From assembly GCF_014529535.1 (NCBI RefSeq), contig NW_023503598.1:591994-655993 (forward strand): a DNA stretch of 64,000 nucleotides, written 5' to 3'. Source of the DNA: Bradysia coprophila (Eukaryota > Arthropoda > Insecta > Diptera > Sciaridae). This document shows positions 23,678 to 34,572 of the stretch, one piece after another (position 1 is the first letter of the stretch; each line of letters begins with the position of its first letter). Made by a program: the position numbers and the translations under genes. The notes beneath the pieces are model-generated. The model worked only from the letters and a program-made list of their open reading frames with translations, had not been told where the DNA came from and did no database searches.

Positions 23678-25438
23678 GGGAAATCTTTTTTTGTCAGCAA
23701 AATTATTCTTTTTTTGCAGCAAAATTATTTTTTTTATCAGCAAATTTATTCTTTTAGTTCAGCAAATTTATTGCTATTGTGACCAAATTTAATTCTTCGT
23801 CTGCAAATTTATTTTTTTGAAGCAGCAAATTTAATCTTATTTTGTCAGCACATTTATTTTTTTGCAATCTGCAAAATTAAATATTTTTTTAGCTATTTTT
23901 TAGCAGCAAATTTATTTATTTCTATCAGCAAAGTTAATACTTTTGTCAACAAATTTATTTATTCGTCATCAGCAAAATTAATTGTTTATTTTAGCTATTT
24001 TTTAACAGCAATTCTATTGATTTGCAACAGCAAATTTATTCTACTTTTGTCAGCAGATTTATTTCTTGTCATAAGCAAAATTAATTGTTTATTTTAGCTA
24101 TTTTTTATCTATTTTTGGTGAAATGGATTTTCATATATGCTTTTCGTCACTAGTGGTGAAATGGACACCAAAACCCAATGCTTATCGAGCAACACCTCTA
24201 ACCATTCGGCTATTGAGATATATAATCGCAGTGTAACAATTTTCAAAAGTTCATTTTTCGCAGCTGGTTGCAGAAAACGTTGTATGCAACACGTTGTGAA
24301 AGTGGTAGTTTTTGTCACATGCTTCGCTCGCTTCGCACGTTTGATAACATTACATCTAGTGACACAAGCTACCACTTTTCGCAACTAGCTGCAGAAATTA
24401 CTATTTCACGTCTTACGTCAACGTAAATAGTTATTGACACTACACGAACAATTCATTTCTTTTTACAAAATGGATACCAATTTTCATTGCACTTAAAAAG
24501 CGTTTTAACACGCCGAGCGATCCGGCCCATTGCCCCGGAGCGAAGCGGAGGGCCGCAATGCGAGCCGGGCGCCGGAACGGTGTCGGTAACTTAGGAGTTA
24601 ATTTTTTTTCTCTCGCATCGTCTAATAATTAGTCTGTGTAATTCATTGCCCATAAAGAGCGTTCTAACACGCCGAGCCATCCGTAAACTTAGTTAAAGTG
24701 AAATTATTATGAAAGGTGTGCATCCTAGAAATTACGCATAGCGAAATTACGAAGCCCCATTCAAATCGAGGGATAAATGCTTTTTTAGGCACTAGGTGTG
24801 TAGATTGTCACTCGATACCGCAGGTCGAGCGTGACAATACACATCGTGTGCCTAAAAGATCTATCACCGAGTTGTGTACAACGTTTTTCACAATAAAGGC
24901 AACGGAGAGTTCTACTTTTCGTCGCTTGTTGAGTTGACGTTTTCGTGTTAGTGGTATTAGTGATATAATTTTATATGTCCTACTGCGGGACATATGCTGA
25001 TTGAAGATAGTAATTTTCCTACTTATAAAAAAATAAATTTGCAATTGAAACACTAATAAATTTGCTGACAAAAAGCAATAACTTCGAGGTATTAATTTTT
25101 CTGTTCGAAGGCATTAAAAGTGCATATTACAAAACAATAAATTTGCCTACTACAAAGTAATAAATTTGCTGCCAGGGATTTGCTGCAAAAGAATTGTTTT
25201 TGCTGCTTAAAGTCAGTAATATTGCTGCTCAGAAAGCAATAAATATGCTGTTCGAGTACTAATAAGTTTGCTGAAAATAAGACTAATTTTGCTGATACAA
25301 AACACTAAATTTGCTGATAAAAAAGATTAAATTTGCTGCTAAAAAAATAAATTTGCAGAAAAAAAGAATAAATTTGCTGATGAAATAAATAATTTTGCTA
25401 CTAAAAGAATAAATTTGCTGACAAAAAAATAGATGCCC
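23678..25438. mobile_element. Foldback-type element, 1,761 bp, copy A only
   Basis: Long inverted arms (23,678-24,110 and 24,965-25,438) are built from degenerate CAGCAAATTTATTCTT units. The tips GGGAAATC and GATGCCC are imperfect inverses. A perfect 9-bp target duplication TATCAGTAA flanks it (23669-23677, 25439-25447), and copy B has the single uninterrupted site, proving insertion. The core (24,116-24,960) has an inverted AGTGGTAGTTT block and a piece related to the GTACGGGGCT repeat, but no transposase. Confidence 0.9.
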
Positions 25439-26468
25439 TATCAGTAATGATACGAACTCAGCTATATCAGTTTTCGAGTCGAAATGACTCTCAATGTAAA
25501 ATTACATTAACGGTTGTTCAGATTCCACCTTAATCAGTATAGGTCCTAATAAGTAATTAGTACAGAAGGCCCAAACGGAGATCTCCGTGCGCGTTCTAGC
25601 AACCTAAAAGACCGACACGAAGGCAGTGCTATCGCTGATTTTTGTGGTAGTGACGATAATAATTTCCACAATCTACTCGCCTTCGGCTCTTTCTGGAAAC
25701 ATCTCACACGCTAAAAAAGACTTTTAGTCCTAGGTATGTACGAAATGTACTATTTCGTTTAGAACAGGGGTGGTATTGCTTCAGCACTTCATCGAACAAA
25801 AAGTTTTGCCAATCTAGGTCTTGGTTCGTCGTGCATTTTTCCGACGGCCAACGATAGGTTTCTTGCGAAAAAGTCGATCTACTGACTTTTTACTTGCATC
25901 ATATATGGCGCACCGTAACGTTTTCCCATTGTCTGTCGGAGACGTACCTGCGACCAATTAGTGACGCAAATGCAGCCATACAGTCTGGATCACCGACATA
26001 AAGAAGACGACGGTGTTCCTTTTCCTCCGGTTGTACATGTAGTGTATAGTTTCAAAGCCGATCTTTCAGAATTATATTTGTAACTGACGATAGCAGCTTC
26101 TGTAACTGTTTTTGAGATACTAATTCTGAAACACTTTGCACTTTACTTTTGCGGCGTTCTCTCCAACGAACTTCATCTTTTACTGGACTAAAAATACTTC
26201 CACAATTTATCATGATCATTGCCTTACATTAAAAATTAGTTCAAACCTAAACAGCAACTGAAGTGCATTTCTGAGAAAAATTAACTACTTTCCCTTAGAG
26301 TAAATGAATCTTGCAGAAACTATCGAAACTAACCGAATTTTCTTATAAATTCATAAAATTTATTCAAATAAAGCTTAATTCACATTTACATTCATGACAA
26401 CATAAATAACATTCGTCCAACACGGTCTGCGTTCTCTTCGTATCGTTAGAATCTTTTCTCTCTTTCCG

Positions 26469-26660
26469 TTACGCAAATCGACTACAATCACACCCTGAAG
26501 GTGCTCTGCAATCGTTTCGGTTCCTGATGACACATAGGTTGTAATGTCCACAGGAGACTGTGCAGCCTATATCAATCTTTCCCCAATCAATTGCATCGGC
26601 AACGGCAATCATTGCAAAGGAGATCAACAGCACGGTTAAGATGATGCCACTGTATCTCAT
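26469..26660 (-). CDS. Small cysteine-rich secreted peptide, gene 1 of 4
   Basis: Sixty-three residues from ATG 26,660. Residues 1-23 are a signal peptide (MRYSGIILTVLLISF, cleavage expected after VADA). The mature part is about 40 residues with six cysteines, C-x3-C-x5-C-x7-C-x5-C-x-C, ending CDCSRFA. That is compatible with a defensin-like, protease-inhibitor-like or other disulfide-rich secreted role; I cannot assign a family. A TATA box lies at 26,761-26,767. The gene forms a head-to-head pair with the gene at 29,284, in inverted flanks of about 500 bp on each side. An in-frame TTG upstream is not a likely start. Confidence 0.87.
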   Translation of the reverse strand: MRYSGIILTVLLISFAMIAVADAIDWGKIDIGCTVSCGHYNLCVIRNRNDCRAPSGCDCSRFA

Positions 26661-26760
26661 TTTGGAAGTTTTATTTTGGTTGATGAACAACTTGATTTTA
26701 GGTATTATTAGCTGATGAAGCTGACGATTGTACTGAATGTCTTCAATTAAGTTGATCGTC

Positions 26761-26767
26761 TTTTATA
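26761..26767 (-). promoter_or_regulatory. TATA box of peptide gene 1
   Basis: TATAAAA on the minus strand, in the context GGTATAAAAGACGATCAACT, which is shared by the other three peptide genes. Confidence 0.8.
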
Positions 26768-26969
26768 CCGAATACATCAACGTAATGGGATGAGTATAAA
26801 GTGATGTGTATGCTTATACGTCATTGCACTAATATCACTGGGATTCACCTCGTCGGGGATGTTTTTCAGTCTTTTGTTTTTAATATTCGACTAGTCGTTT
26901 CTTATCTCTTAACTATCTAACTAAAAAACGACCATACAGTGCATTGACATCTATTTGTGCCGTCACCGG

Positions 26970-27115
26970 CACATGCTATTCGCAGTCAACTGCCAATTGA
27001 CTCAATGTTGATACTATTCGCAGTTGACTGCGAATAGTCAATATTAATGCTATTCGCAGACTAATTGTGCCTTCACATTAGTCTGCGAATAACATTAATA
27101 TTGACTGTTTTTAGA
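26970..27115. repeat. Palindromic GCGAATAG repeat array, left flank
   Basis: Three or so units of about 36 bp built on TATTCGCAGTTGACTGCGAATA, itself palindromic, with ATTGACTATT spacers. The same array is present in reverse context at 28,190-28,320. Confidence 0.75.
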
Positions 27116-27119
27116 ATTT

Positions 27120-27990
27120 GTGATTAAAGTTTTGTAAAGGGGCGCAAGAGTCTGTACAATCGCAGTTTGTAATAGGCAGCAAAAATCTGTAATGTCACAG
27201 TTTGTAAAAGGGATCAACAGTGTGTAATGTAAAAGGAATCAACATTCTGTAATAATACAATTCGTAAGATGGAGTGTTAATCTGTACTGTAAAAGGGATC
27301 AACAGTATGCAATGTCACAGTTTGTGAATAGGAGCAACACTCTGTTATGTCAAAGTTTGTAAAAGGTATCGGCACTCAGTAACGTTACAGTTTGTAAAAG
27401 GAAGCGACAGTATGTAATGTTACAGTTTATAAAAGGGAGTAACAGTCTGTAATGTCAAAGTTTGTAAAAGGGATCAACACTCTGTAATTTTACAGTTTGT
27501 AAAATGGATCAACAGTCTGTAATTTCACAGTTTGTAAAAGAGATACACACTATGTAATGCTACCGTTTGTTATAGGGAGCAACACTCTGTTATGTCACAG
27601 TTCGTAAAAGGGATCAACACTCTGTGTTACAGTTTATAAAGTGGAGCGACAGTCTCTAATGTTACAGTTTGTAAAAGAGAGCGACAATCTGTAATGTTAC
27701 AGTTTGTAAAAGAACGATGTTCTGTTATAATGGTGCAAGCCACTTTTTGTCTCATTTTCAAATTTGACAGCTGTACGGAAAAACGAGACAGAAGATATGT
27801 GTTGCTTGAACCCTTATAACAGAACATCGTTCAAAAGGGAGCGACAATCTGTAATGTTACCGTTTGATATAGGTAGAAGCACTTTGTAATGTCACAGTTT
27901 GTCAAAGGGATTAACAACCCGTAATGGTACAGTTGGTAAAAGGGATGATCAATCCCTAGTTATACAGTTTGTACATGTGACCAACAGTCT
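27120..27990. repeat. 35-bp minisatellite between the paired peptide genes, copy A
   Basis: Degenerate tandem units of the form CAGTTTGTAAAAGGG + ATCAACACTCTGTAATGTTA, about twenty copies, interrupted by a MITE at 27,712-27,832. Copy B has the homologous array at 53,020-53,885. Repeats are contiguous and degenerate, not a CRISPR-like repeat/spacer arrangement. Confidence 0.85.
27712..27832. mobile_element. 121-bp MITE inside the minisatellite, copy A
   Basis: Ends GAACGATGTTCTGTTATAA and its complement. The element is present at the homologous place in copy B, so it predates the duplication. The flanking AAAA on both sides is too short to be a secure target duplication. Confidence 0.7.
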
Positions 27991-28189
27991 CCAAAGCTTA
28001 TACAGTGGATAATCAGTTTCTTTCGTTACATTTGGCAATATATGTATACTTTACAAATTAGAGTACAATTCTCATTTTTTGACTGAACGAATTTTCTTTG
28101 TTTTAATATAAGTAACAAACCAACAATCTTCCCAACTTGCTCTACTTTTATTTTAGAAGATAATTTTAGTTATTTACAATTTTTCAAAT

Positions 28190-28320
28190 AAGTAACTGCG
28201 AATAGCATCAATATTGACTATTGGCAGTTGACTGCGAATAGCAACAAAATTGACTATTGGCAGTTGACTGCAAATAGCATTATTAATATTGACTATTTGC
28301 AGATGACTGCGAATAGTCAC
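28190..28320. repeat. Palindromic GCGAATAG repeat array, right flank
   Basis: Units GACTGCGAATAGCATCAATA with TTGACTATTGGCAGTT. Copy B (54,091-54,250) has one more unit of about 36 bp, so the array has changed length since duplication. The repeated peptide frame read through it is incidental. Confidence 0.75.
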
Positions 28321-29172
28321 TTCGTTAGAACAAATCATTAGAAAACTTGATAAATATGTTGGTCTATTTGCCAATCTAGAAGAATGTAATATAGAAAAAC
28401 GATCGTTTCCTTGTATCATTTCAGTTCGTATTTCATGCAAAATTTCTTTCTCATTATACAGTGGATCTCGATCTCCACGCGTGTGGCTTTCAATAAAAAC
28501 CTTTATTAATTTTCATGAATCATTTAATTGCATCACAGTCTTAGACATCGGGTCGTCGTCGTCGTATAACCGTTATGTATAAAGCACTATATATTTACGT
28601 ATTGATTTCGTGTTAGTCGATGTCGGTGCTTTCCCGTATATTTAAACAATGATATGAACATTGAACAAGAAAAGAATCTAAAACAGAAAGGCTTGAAATG
28701 AATGTCGTTCAACGACAAATTGTTGTAGGTAGATTTAGTTTACTATTTGTTTTCAAATTGATTCTGTAGTCATCGACGTTTTTTACTTCATTTGTTAAAA
28801 AATACCATCAGTTGGTAAGGCGGTTAAAAATGGTGGTTCGAATTATTTTTGTCAATCGTTTACTTGATTTGAAGTATCTCAGACAGATTAACTCAACATC
28901 TTTTACATCATTTGTTTAAACATATTATTTTCCTATGTGAAGCGGTGTTAGCTAACGCTGATCATTTGTCTTTGTCAACGTTGTCAATAACAGATGATAA
29001 TAGCAGCCGTATTAAGATTAATACGCACCGCAAGACATTGTTTAGTTGGTATTGGAAAAACTTAACCAACATCCCCGGATAGGTGAATCCCAAAAAGCCT
29101 CGATGTTATTTATATGACGTATGCATGCATACACATCACTTTATACTCATCCCATTACGTTGATGTAATCGG

Positions 29173-29179
29173 TATAAAA
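29173..29179 (+). promoter_or_regulatory. TATA box of peptide gene 2
   Basis: TATAAAA 33 nt upstream of a TCAGT initiator (29,204-29,208), a standard insect core promoter spacing. Confidence 0.85.
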
Positions 29180-29283
29180 GACGATCAACTTAATTGAAGA
29201 CATTCAGTACAATCGTCGGCTTCATCAGCTAATAATACAAACCTAAAATCAAGTTGTTCATCAACCAAAGTAAAACTTCCAAA

Positions 29284-29475
29284 ATGAGATACAGTGGCAT
29301 CATCTTAACCGTGTTGTTGATTTCCTTTGCAATGATTGCCGTTGCCGATGCAATTGATTGGGGAAAGATTGATATAGGCTGCACAGTCTCCTGTGGACAT
29401 TACAATCTATGTGTCATCAGGAACCGAAACGATTGCAGAGCACCTTCAGGATGTGATTGCAGTCGATTTGCGTAA
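29284..29475 (+). CDS. Small cysteine-rich secreted peptide, gene 2 of 4
   Basis: Encodes the same 63-residue product as gene 1 (identical from the first Met onward) on the opposite strand, with the same signal peptide and six-cysteine pattern. AATAAA follows at about 29,558. The upstream flank back to about 29,050 is an inverted copy of the flank of gene 1, so the pair arose by inverted duplication. Identity of the protein while flanks have drifted suggests either recent origin, gene conversion or selection on the peptide. Confidence 0.88.
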   Translation: MRYSGIILTVLLISFAMIAVADAIDWGKIDIGCTVSCGHYNLCVIRNRNDCRAPSGCDCSRFA

Positions 29476-29479
29476 CGGA

Positions 29480-30920
29480 AAAGATTCAAAGAGGACGCTG
29501 GCCGTCGGATGGACGTTATTTATGTTGTGAATGGAAATGTGAATTAAGCTTTAATTTAATAAATTTGATGAATGTAATCCTATAAGAAAATTCGGTTTGT
29601 TTCAATTGACTCTTTTCAGAAACAGAACACGTATCGCCATAAAATCTATTATCTAATCTGTTACTTCTATTGTTGAAAATATCACCTAGTGTTTGATACA
29701 AAATCTTGTACTTCATTCGTTTTAATATACGTTTCACTATAGGAGAATGATGTTTAGAAACTAAGAAGAAATGTAAGGGAGTTGTCCCATATTTTAGTAC
29801 ATTCTGTCATAAAATTACTGCTGTCACTGCGCTTATTTTCATGTGAACCAACTTCATATGGTGGATATGGTGACATTTGTTCTGTAATGACACATGTGAA
29901 GTTAGTTCACATGAAAATAAGCCGCAGAGAATGAAGTACTATGAAAAAAATGTGGCGCTTCTACAGGCCAACTCATTTGTCCCATAGGAAAAGGTTGTTT
30001 CGAAATTAATACTGAAATGTAAATAGGTTTTTCTCTCAGACTATTACATTTTAGTACGTTTCGTTATGCGTCACTCAATTATTTTTTCATGAACAAACTT
30101 CACTGCTGTGACATTTCATGGGAATGAATCAATGTGAAGTTGTTACACAACAAAAATAGTCCAATGAGAATGAAGTACTATAAAAAATGTGGCGCCTCTA
30201 CAGGCCAACCGACTAGGCGAATGAATAAGATCACATGAACTGGAGGCCATCGCCTGTTTTGTCTTGGCTGGTAATAGCAGAGGATTACCGTTTCTCCGAG
30301 GCTCTTCACTCCACTGGAAGGAGTTCAGAGTCAATTATGCTAAAAAAGCTTCACTCGCTTCGAGTCTGCGTTCAGTATAGTGCGAGGTATAGTGTATCTT
30401 TAGCCAATCATCTCCCAAACGAAACCATTGCATCTGCATTCGAACAGTAGGCTTTTTCCAAGTACACCAACTTTAAACTAGGTTCTGAACGGGAAAGAAC
30501 CTAGACTCATTTGAAGGATTTTTAAGAATTATAATAATTTTACGGAATTTTTAAGGTAATTACCAGAAATAGGCCATGTCTGCAGAGAACAATTTTCCCT
30601 TGTCATACTAGCCCCAGGTGATTCTTTTTGAACAGGTATCATAAGAACTAAAACCGATTGTTAAATTTTTCTTGCATAGCAGCCTTTCAAATCCAATTTA
30701 ATCTGGATAAGTAAGCTTTGCCAGTGTAGATATGGTCACAATAAAATTTTCTTGGTCAATTTTAAAAAGGAAACGAAAAGTAGGCGAAAGAAATAACGAA
30801 TTTAAAACCACTTGTGTTGTTTCTATCTTGGGTTTGATACTGAATAAATTTACTACCGACTAGAAGTTGAACTTTCATCAATTCTCATACTCGCTGCGCA
30901 ATATATCACCAGCAACGTAA
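29480..30920. other. Noncoding part of copy A
   Basis: No gene. It contains an inverted repeat near 29,830-29,920 (ATTTTCATGTGAAC and GTTCACATGAAAAT), a similar one at 30,080-30,170, and half of a hairpin near 30,500-30,580 that is complete in copy B (57,100-57,190). Confidence 0.5.
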
Positions 30921-30924
30921 GTAA

Positions 30925-31120
30925 TGGTTATTTGTGTACCTGTTTTGGACGATTGATTTTAGGCAATTTCGCGGATTGTAGGCCGAACGAAGTGAGGCTT
31001 ACAAGCGAAAGTGCCTTAAATCAATCGTCCCAAACAGGTGCACATGTAAGTTTTCGTGCAGAGGGCCGGAAACCCGAGAAAATTCGAAAATTGCCTCATT
31101 TTCGGCCCCGAAGCATGAAA
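30925..31120. mobile_element. Insertion of the TTTTGGACGATTGATT repeat, copy A only
   Basis: This 196-bp block is absent from copy B, where GTAA joins ACATTTT directly. It matches 571-770 closely. No clear target duplication is visible. Confidence 0.75.
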
Positions 31121-31677
31121 ACATTTTTTTTAATATTTGATAATTTTCATTCTGGATTATCTTACACGATTCCTACCATAGTTCATAGTTCATGCTTGAA
31201 AAAGAAATTGGAAGCGGCAATTCTCGCTGTAAGTGCTCCACCGAATTCTAAATACTTAACTTAATGGAAAAGGTACGTAGATAGCTGGTAGATATCGGTA
31301 AAATGTAATGTAGTATTGTGGTATTTTGGTACATTTCTATAGGTTCAACTTCGCTGAACTGTCATCTTCTAGGAAAACTGGTTATTTTTACGAGAAAATT
31401 CAACTTGACGAAAACTTTGTATTTTTGTCAACTTTGACTTTTCTTATCAAATTAGCAAGTGTCCCAGGGGTTGACCAATTGACATGTAGCGAAGTGATCT
31501 TGATCTGTAGCAACTGCTGCAAAAGTATTGGATGATTGCTTTCCTATTGAAGTACATGCTTCACTTCATTATTTCATATAACTCAACTCATACATGATCG
31601 AGCATCGCTAATTGTTACTTATTACTATAAATCTCGAAACTGGGCCTTTGAACGTTTACCCCTAGTTGGAATAAACG

Positions 31678-31820
31678 CAGGCCCGGACTGGCCATACGGT
31701 GAATTCGGGGGATTCCCGATGGGCCTTTTGGATTTTTGAATGAGAATTTTTAATTTGTGGGCCTTTTTAAATTGAGTTGCATGGAGCCCCGATGGGATTT
31801 TTCCAGCCAGTCTGGTACTG
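31678..31820. mobile_element. hAT MITE, 143 bp, copy A only
   Basis: Ends CAGGCCCGGACTGGCC and GCCAGTCTGGTACTG. Target duplication AATAAACG / AAGAAACG (one mismatch). Copy B has the empty site AATAAACGAAACAG. Confidence 0.85.
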
Positions 31821-31989
31821 AAGAAACGAAACAGTAATTAAGAGCAAAATTTAGAGCTTACCCAAAACGCACGGAACGTACGATATAATAGGTCTGTTCC
31901 ATAGTACAGTAAAAACGAATTTTGATAGACCGAAAACAACCGACCGTCATCCACAGAAGCAAACATAGTTGCAACATAAACGCATTCTT

Positions 31990-32815
31990 TCTTCGGCGTG
32001 TTTGGGACTAAACCTACCTTGCCCGTTTCTCTTCTATATACTCATTAAAGAGTATAACCTGAAGTGAATCATAATTTGCCGATCCATGAAGCAATTGTCT
32101 TCTTCTCGTCTTTTCTGCCTCTTAACATATTCATTCCTGACCCCAATACCACATCTGTATATAGAAATACAGTTAAAACAATGCTCTGATCTGATACATC
32201 TCGCAATGAGAATGGACTCTTTTACCTGTCGTCTTAAGAAAGACGCACAGGGGCTTAGAGGGTCTACGGATTATCTGTGTAAAGACTTCAACCGAGCAAA
32301 ACAGAACAATAAAAACAATAAAAACCACGACAGAAGGGACACATTCTAAGTCCAAGTACAGTCTCTAGGTACTCTAGGGATAAATGAGACTCGGACGATT
32401 TTTTGTACTTGTTTAATTCGCTCTTGCGTTTTTACGCGGATTTGACTGTACTTGGACTTAGAATATGGCCCTTCTTTCGTGGTTTTTATTGTTCTGTTTT
32501 AGCTCGGTTGAAGTCTTGAATATGGTGAAAAACTGGCGCTGAGACTCTGAGTGAACGATGGATCAACGGACGAAATTTCTTTTCTTGCACAGATAATCCG
32601 TAGACCCTCTAAACTCCTGTGCGTATTTCTTTCTTAAGACGACAAATGTGGTATTGGGTTCAGGAATGAATGTGTTAAGAGGTAGAAAAGACGAGAAGGA
32701 GACGATTGCTTCACGTATCGGCAAGTTATGATTCACTTCAGGTTATACTCTTCAATGAATATATAGAAGAGAAACGGGCAAGGTAGGTCCCAAACATACC
32801 GAAAATTTGATAGTG
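31990..32815. mobile_element. Long inverted repeat element, about 820 bp, copy A
   Basis: Arms of about 350 bp (for example ACCTACCTTGCCCG...ATTCATTCCTGA against its complement at 32,660-32,795) form a near-complete hairpin, with a GGTACTCTAGGGA loop. Also present in copy B (58,431-59,321). Open frames inside are arm sequence, not genes. The stretch 32,960-33,120 has degenerate GTGACTTTCCGG repeats. Confidence 0.75.
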
Positions 32816-33384
32816 ATGTTGTATCGGCTTCTATCTGGATGACCATTGACAATTTCAACAACCTTGGAAGAGACAAGTTTTGGCTAAGCATACGTTGCTC
32901 TTAAACCTTTACAAACAGCTAGCTTATCACGATATAACTAGATTGTAAATGTAAAAAGGACTTTTACTTTCCGTGACGTTTTGAATAAATCCGGAATTTT
33001 CGGACTTCTGGACTTTTTCGTGACTTTCCGGTATTTTCCGTGACTTTCGTGAAGTGACTTTACTCGACTTTCCGGATGACTTTGTGACTTTTTTCGGCAC
33101 TGGGCCACGACTTTCCGCATACCACGAGTACGAAGACCAACAAACAAATATCACTAACATTTGCCATTTTAAACACTACAAACCTCAAAAAAACATTGAA
33201 AAATTAAAGTTCCATACAATGGATGGTTCTAGAATGTTAGTCACTGTAGAACAAGGTCGTAGTCCCCCCTACAACTTTAAAAATCCGTAATATAAAGACT
33301 TTTGTTGTGTAGTTCATCACATAAGTTACAACACGAGAAAATTTTCAAGCTACACGCAACAGAGCTTCTAGATCAAATGCAATA

Positions 33385-34572
33385 ATGGACAATACTGATG
33401 AAAACATTGGTAACGCCACTCATTTGTCGCTTTTATTTGATCATTTTAATCAATAAACTTGAATTTACAGACAATCTTCGTCGAAATCTGACAGAATCCA
33501 ACGCCGATTTCGTTCGTCTTTCCAATTATGTTGCTCGCGTCATCAATGACAATCAAAAAGCGACCAGAATGTCGGCTAACAAAATTGAACGTCTGGAGGC
33601 GAGCCAAAAAATTCTGGAAAGTCAACTTGAGTTGGCTGTCAGCGAGAAGTTTGAAAGCGAAGGAAAATTGTTGCAGGTTCAGGTTCAACGTGACAATTTT
33701 GAACGTGAACTGAACGAAGTGAAACAGAGACATGAAAAACAAGAAACAAAACTGAAGCTCCTGCGACAGGAGATCGAGTCGACGAGTGAACAGAAAAAAG
33801 AAATTTTTGCCAAATTTAAGCTGGTGCAAAGACAGGAAAGGATGCACGATGATGTCGTTGAAGAGTTGAAGAAACAATTGGAAGAAAAAATGAGCGGATT
33901 TTCGATTGAAGATACTTCCGGGAACAACACTTTACTCCTTGAACCAACGAATGACTGCCAATATGTCTGTTGATATGGTTGTAAATAAGCAGAGTGTGCC
34001 AATCACAGATAATCAAGTTGCTGGTTCAACAAGTATTACTGTAGTAGGACAGGTGAATAATGACGAGCCAAACTGGGCAGATTCCGTTTCGGCAGAGTCT
34101 CATTCAATGAAAAGCTTATCGGGTAAAAATGCAAAAATTTTAACCAATTTCGTATTTAAAAAAAGAAAAATCCTTATTTAAGATTACAACCGTTGTCCAA
34201 CAGTGGAATCCGTTTTGCAAGGTACGCCAGGCAGACCACAGGTAAGGAAGAACAACGTAAATTAGAAAATGTCTAACTATTCGGCTATAGGTTGTCTTAA
34301 CTCGTTTAACAATGCGGAAGACATCAGGAACCATAATCAAATGTTCAACATCAACGTCAATCACATCACGTCTGGCCAGAAGAAAGGCGATTGAATTTTG
34401 TAAGCTTGCGGAAATAAAACAACCATCAACGACGCTCACTGAACGATTAACTTGTCAAGCGGCTGTGGAAGGACGACCCAAAAGAATGTTAAGATGCACT
34501 TTGTGCTCGATGCGGTTCGTGAGCACACCGTTGCAGCCATTGTGTGGCTGTCAATGTAGAAACGATTTGTAA
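33385..34572 (+). pseudogene. Coiled-coil protein gene, copy A, frameshifted
   Basis: Same four-exon structure as copy B: 33385-33409, 33471-34122, 34183-34241, 34291-34572. Exon 2 is 11 nt shorter than in copy B near 33,949 (CGAATGACTGCC instead of the longer CGAATGCAGAGGC form), which shifts the frame and ends the protein shortly after LLLEPTN. Exons 3 and 4 are otherwise intact. If translated, the product would keep the coiled coil (about 180 residues) and lose the cysteine-rich tail, so it could be either a pseudogene or a truncated isoform source. Confidence 0.75.

Noticed and set aside
27120-27990. CRISPR-like array
   Set aside because: Eukaryotic context, contiguous degenerate 35-bp units without unique spacers.
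28174-28440. Repeated-peptide frame (AIRSQLPIVN units)
   Set aside because: Translation of the palindromic GCGAATAG array; unit count differs between copies and no signal or family is seen.
32086-32355. Short frames in 32.1-32.4 kb and 58.5-58.8 kb
   Set aside because: They fall in the arms of a long inverted repeat and are not preserved between arms or copies.
33446-33877. 143-residue minus-strand frame
   Set aside because: Antisense shadow of the coiled-coil exon; composition is the complement of E/K/Q-rich codons.
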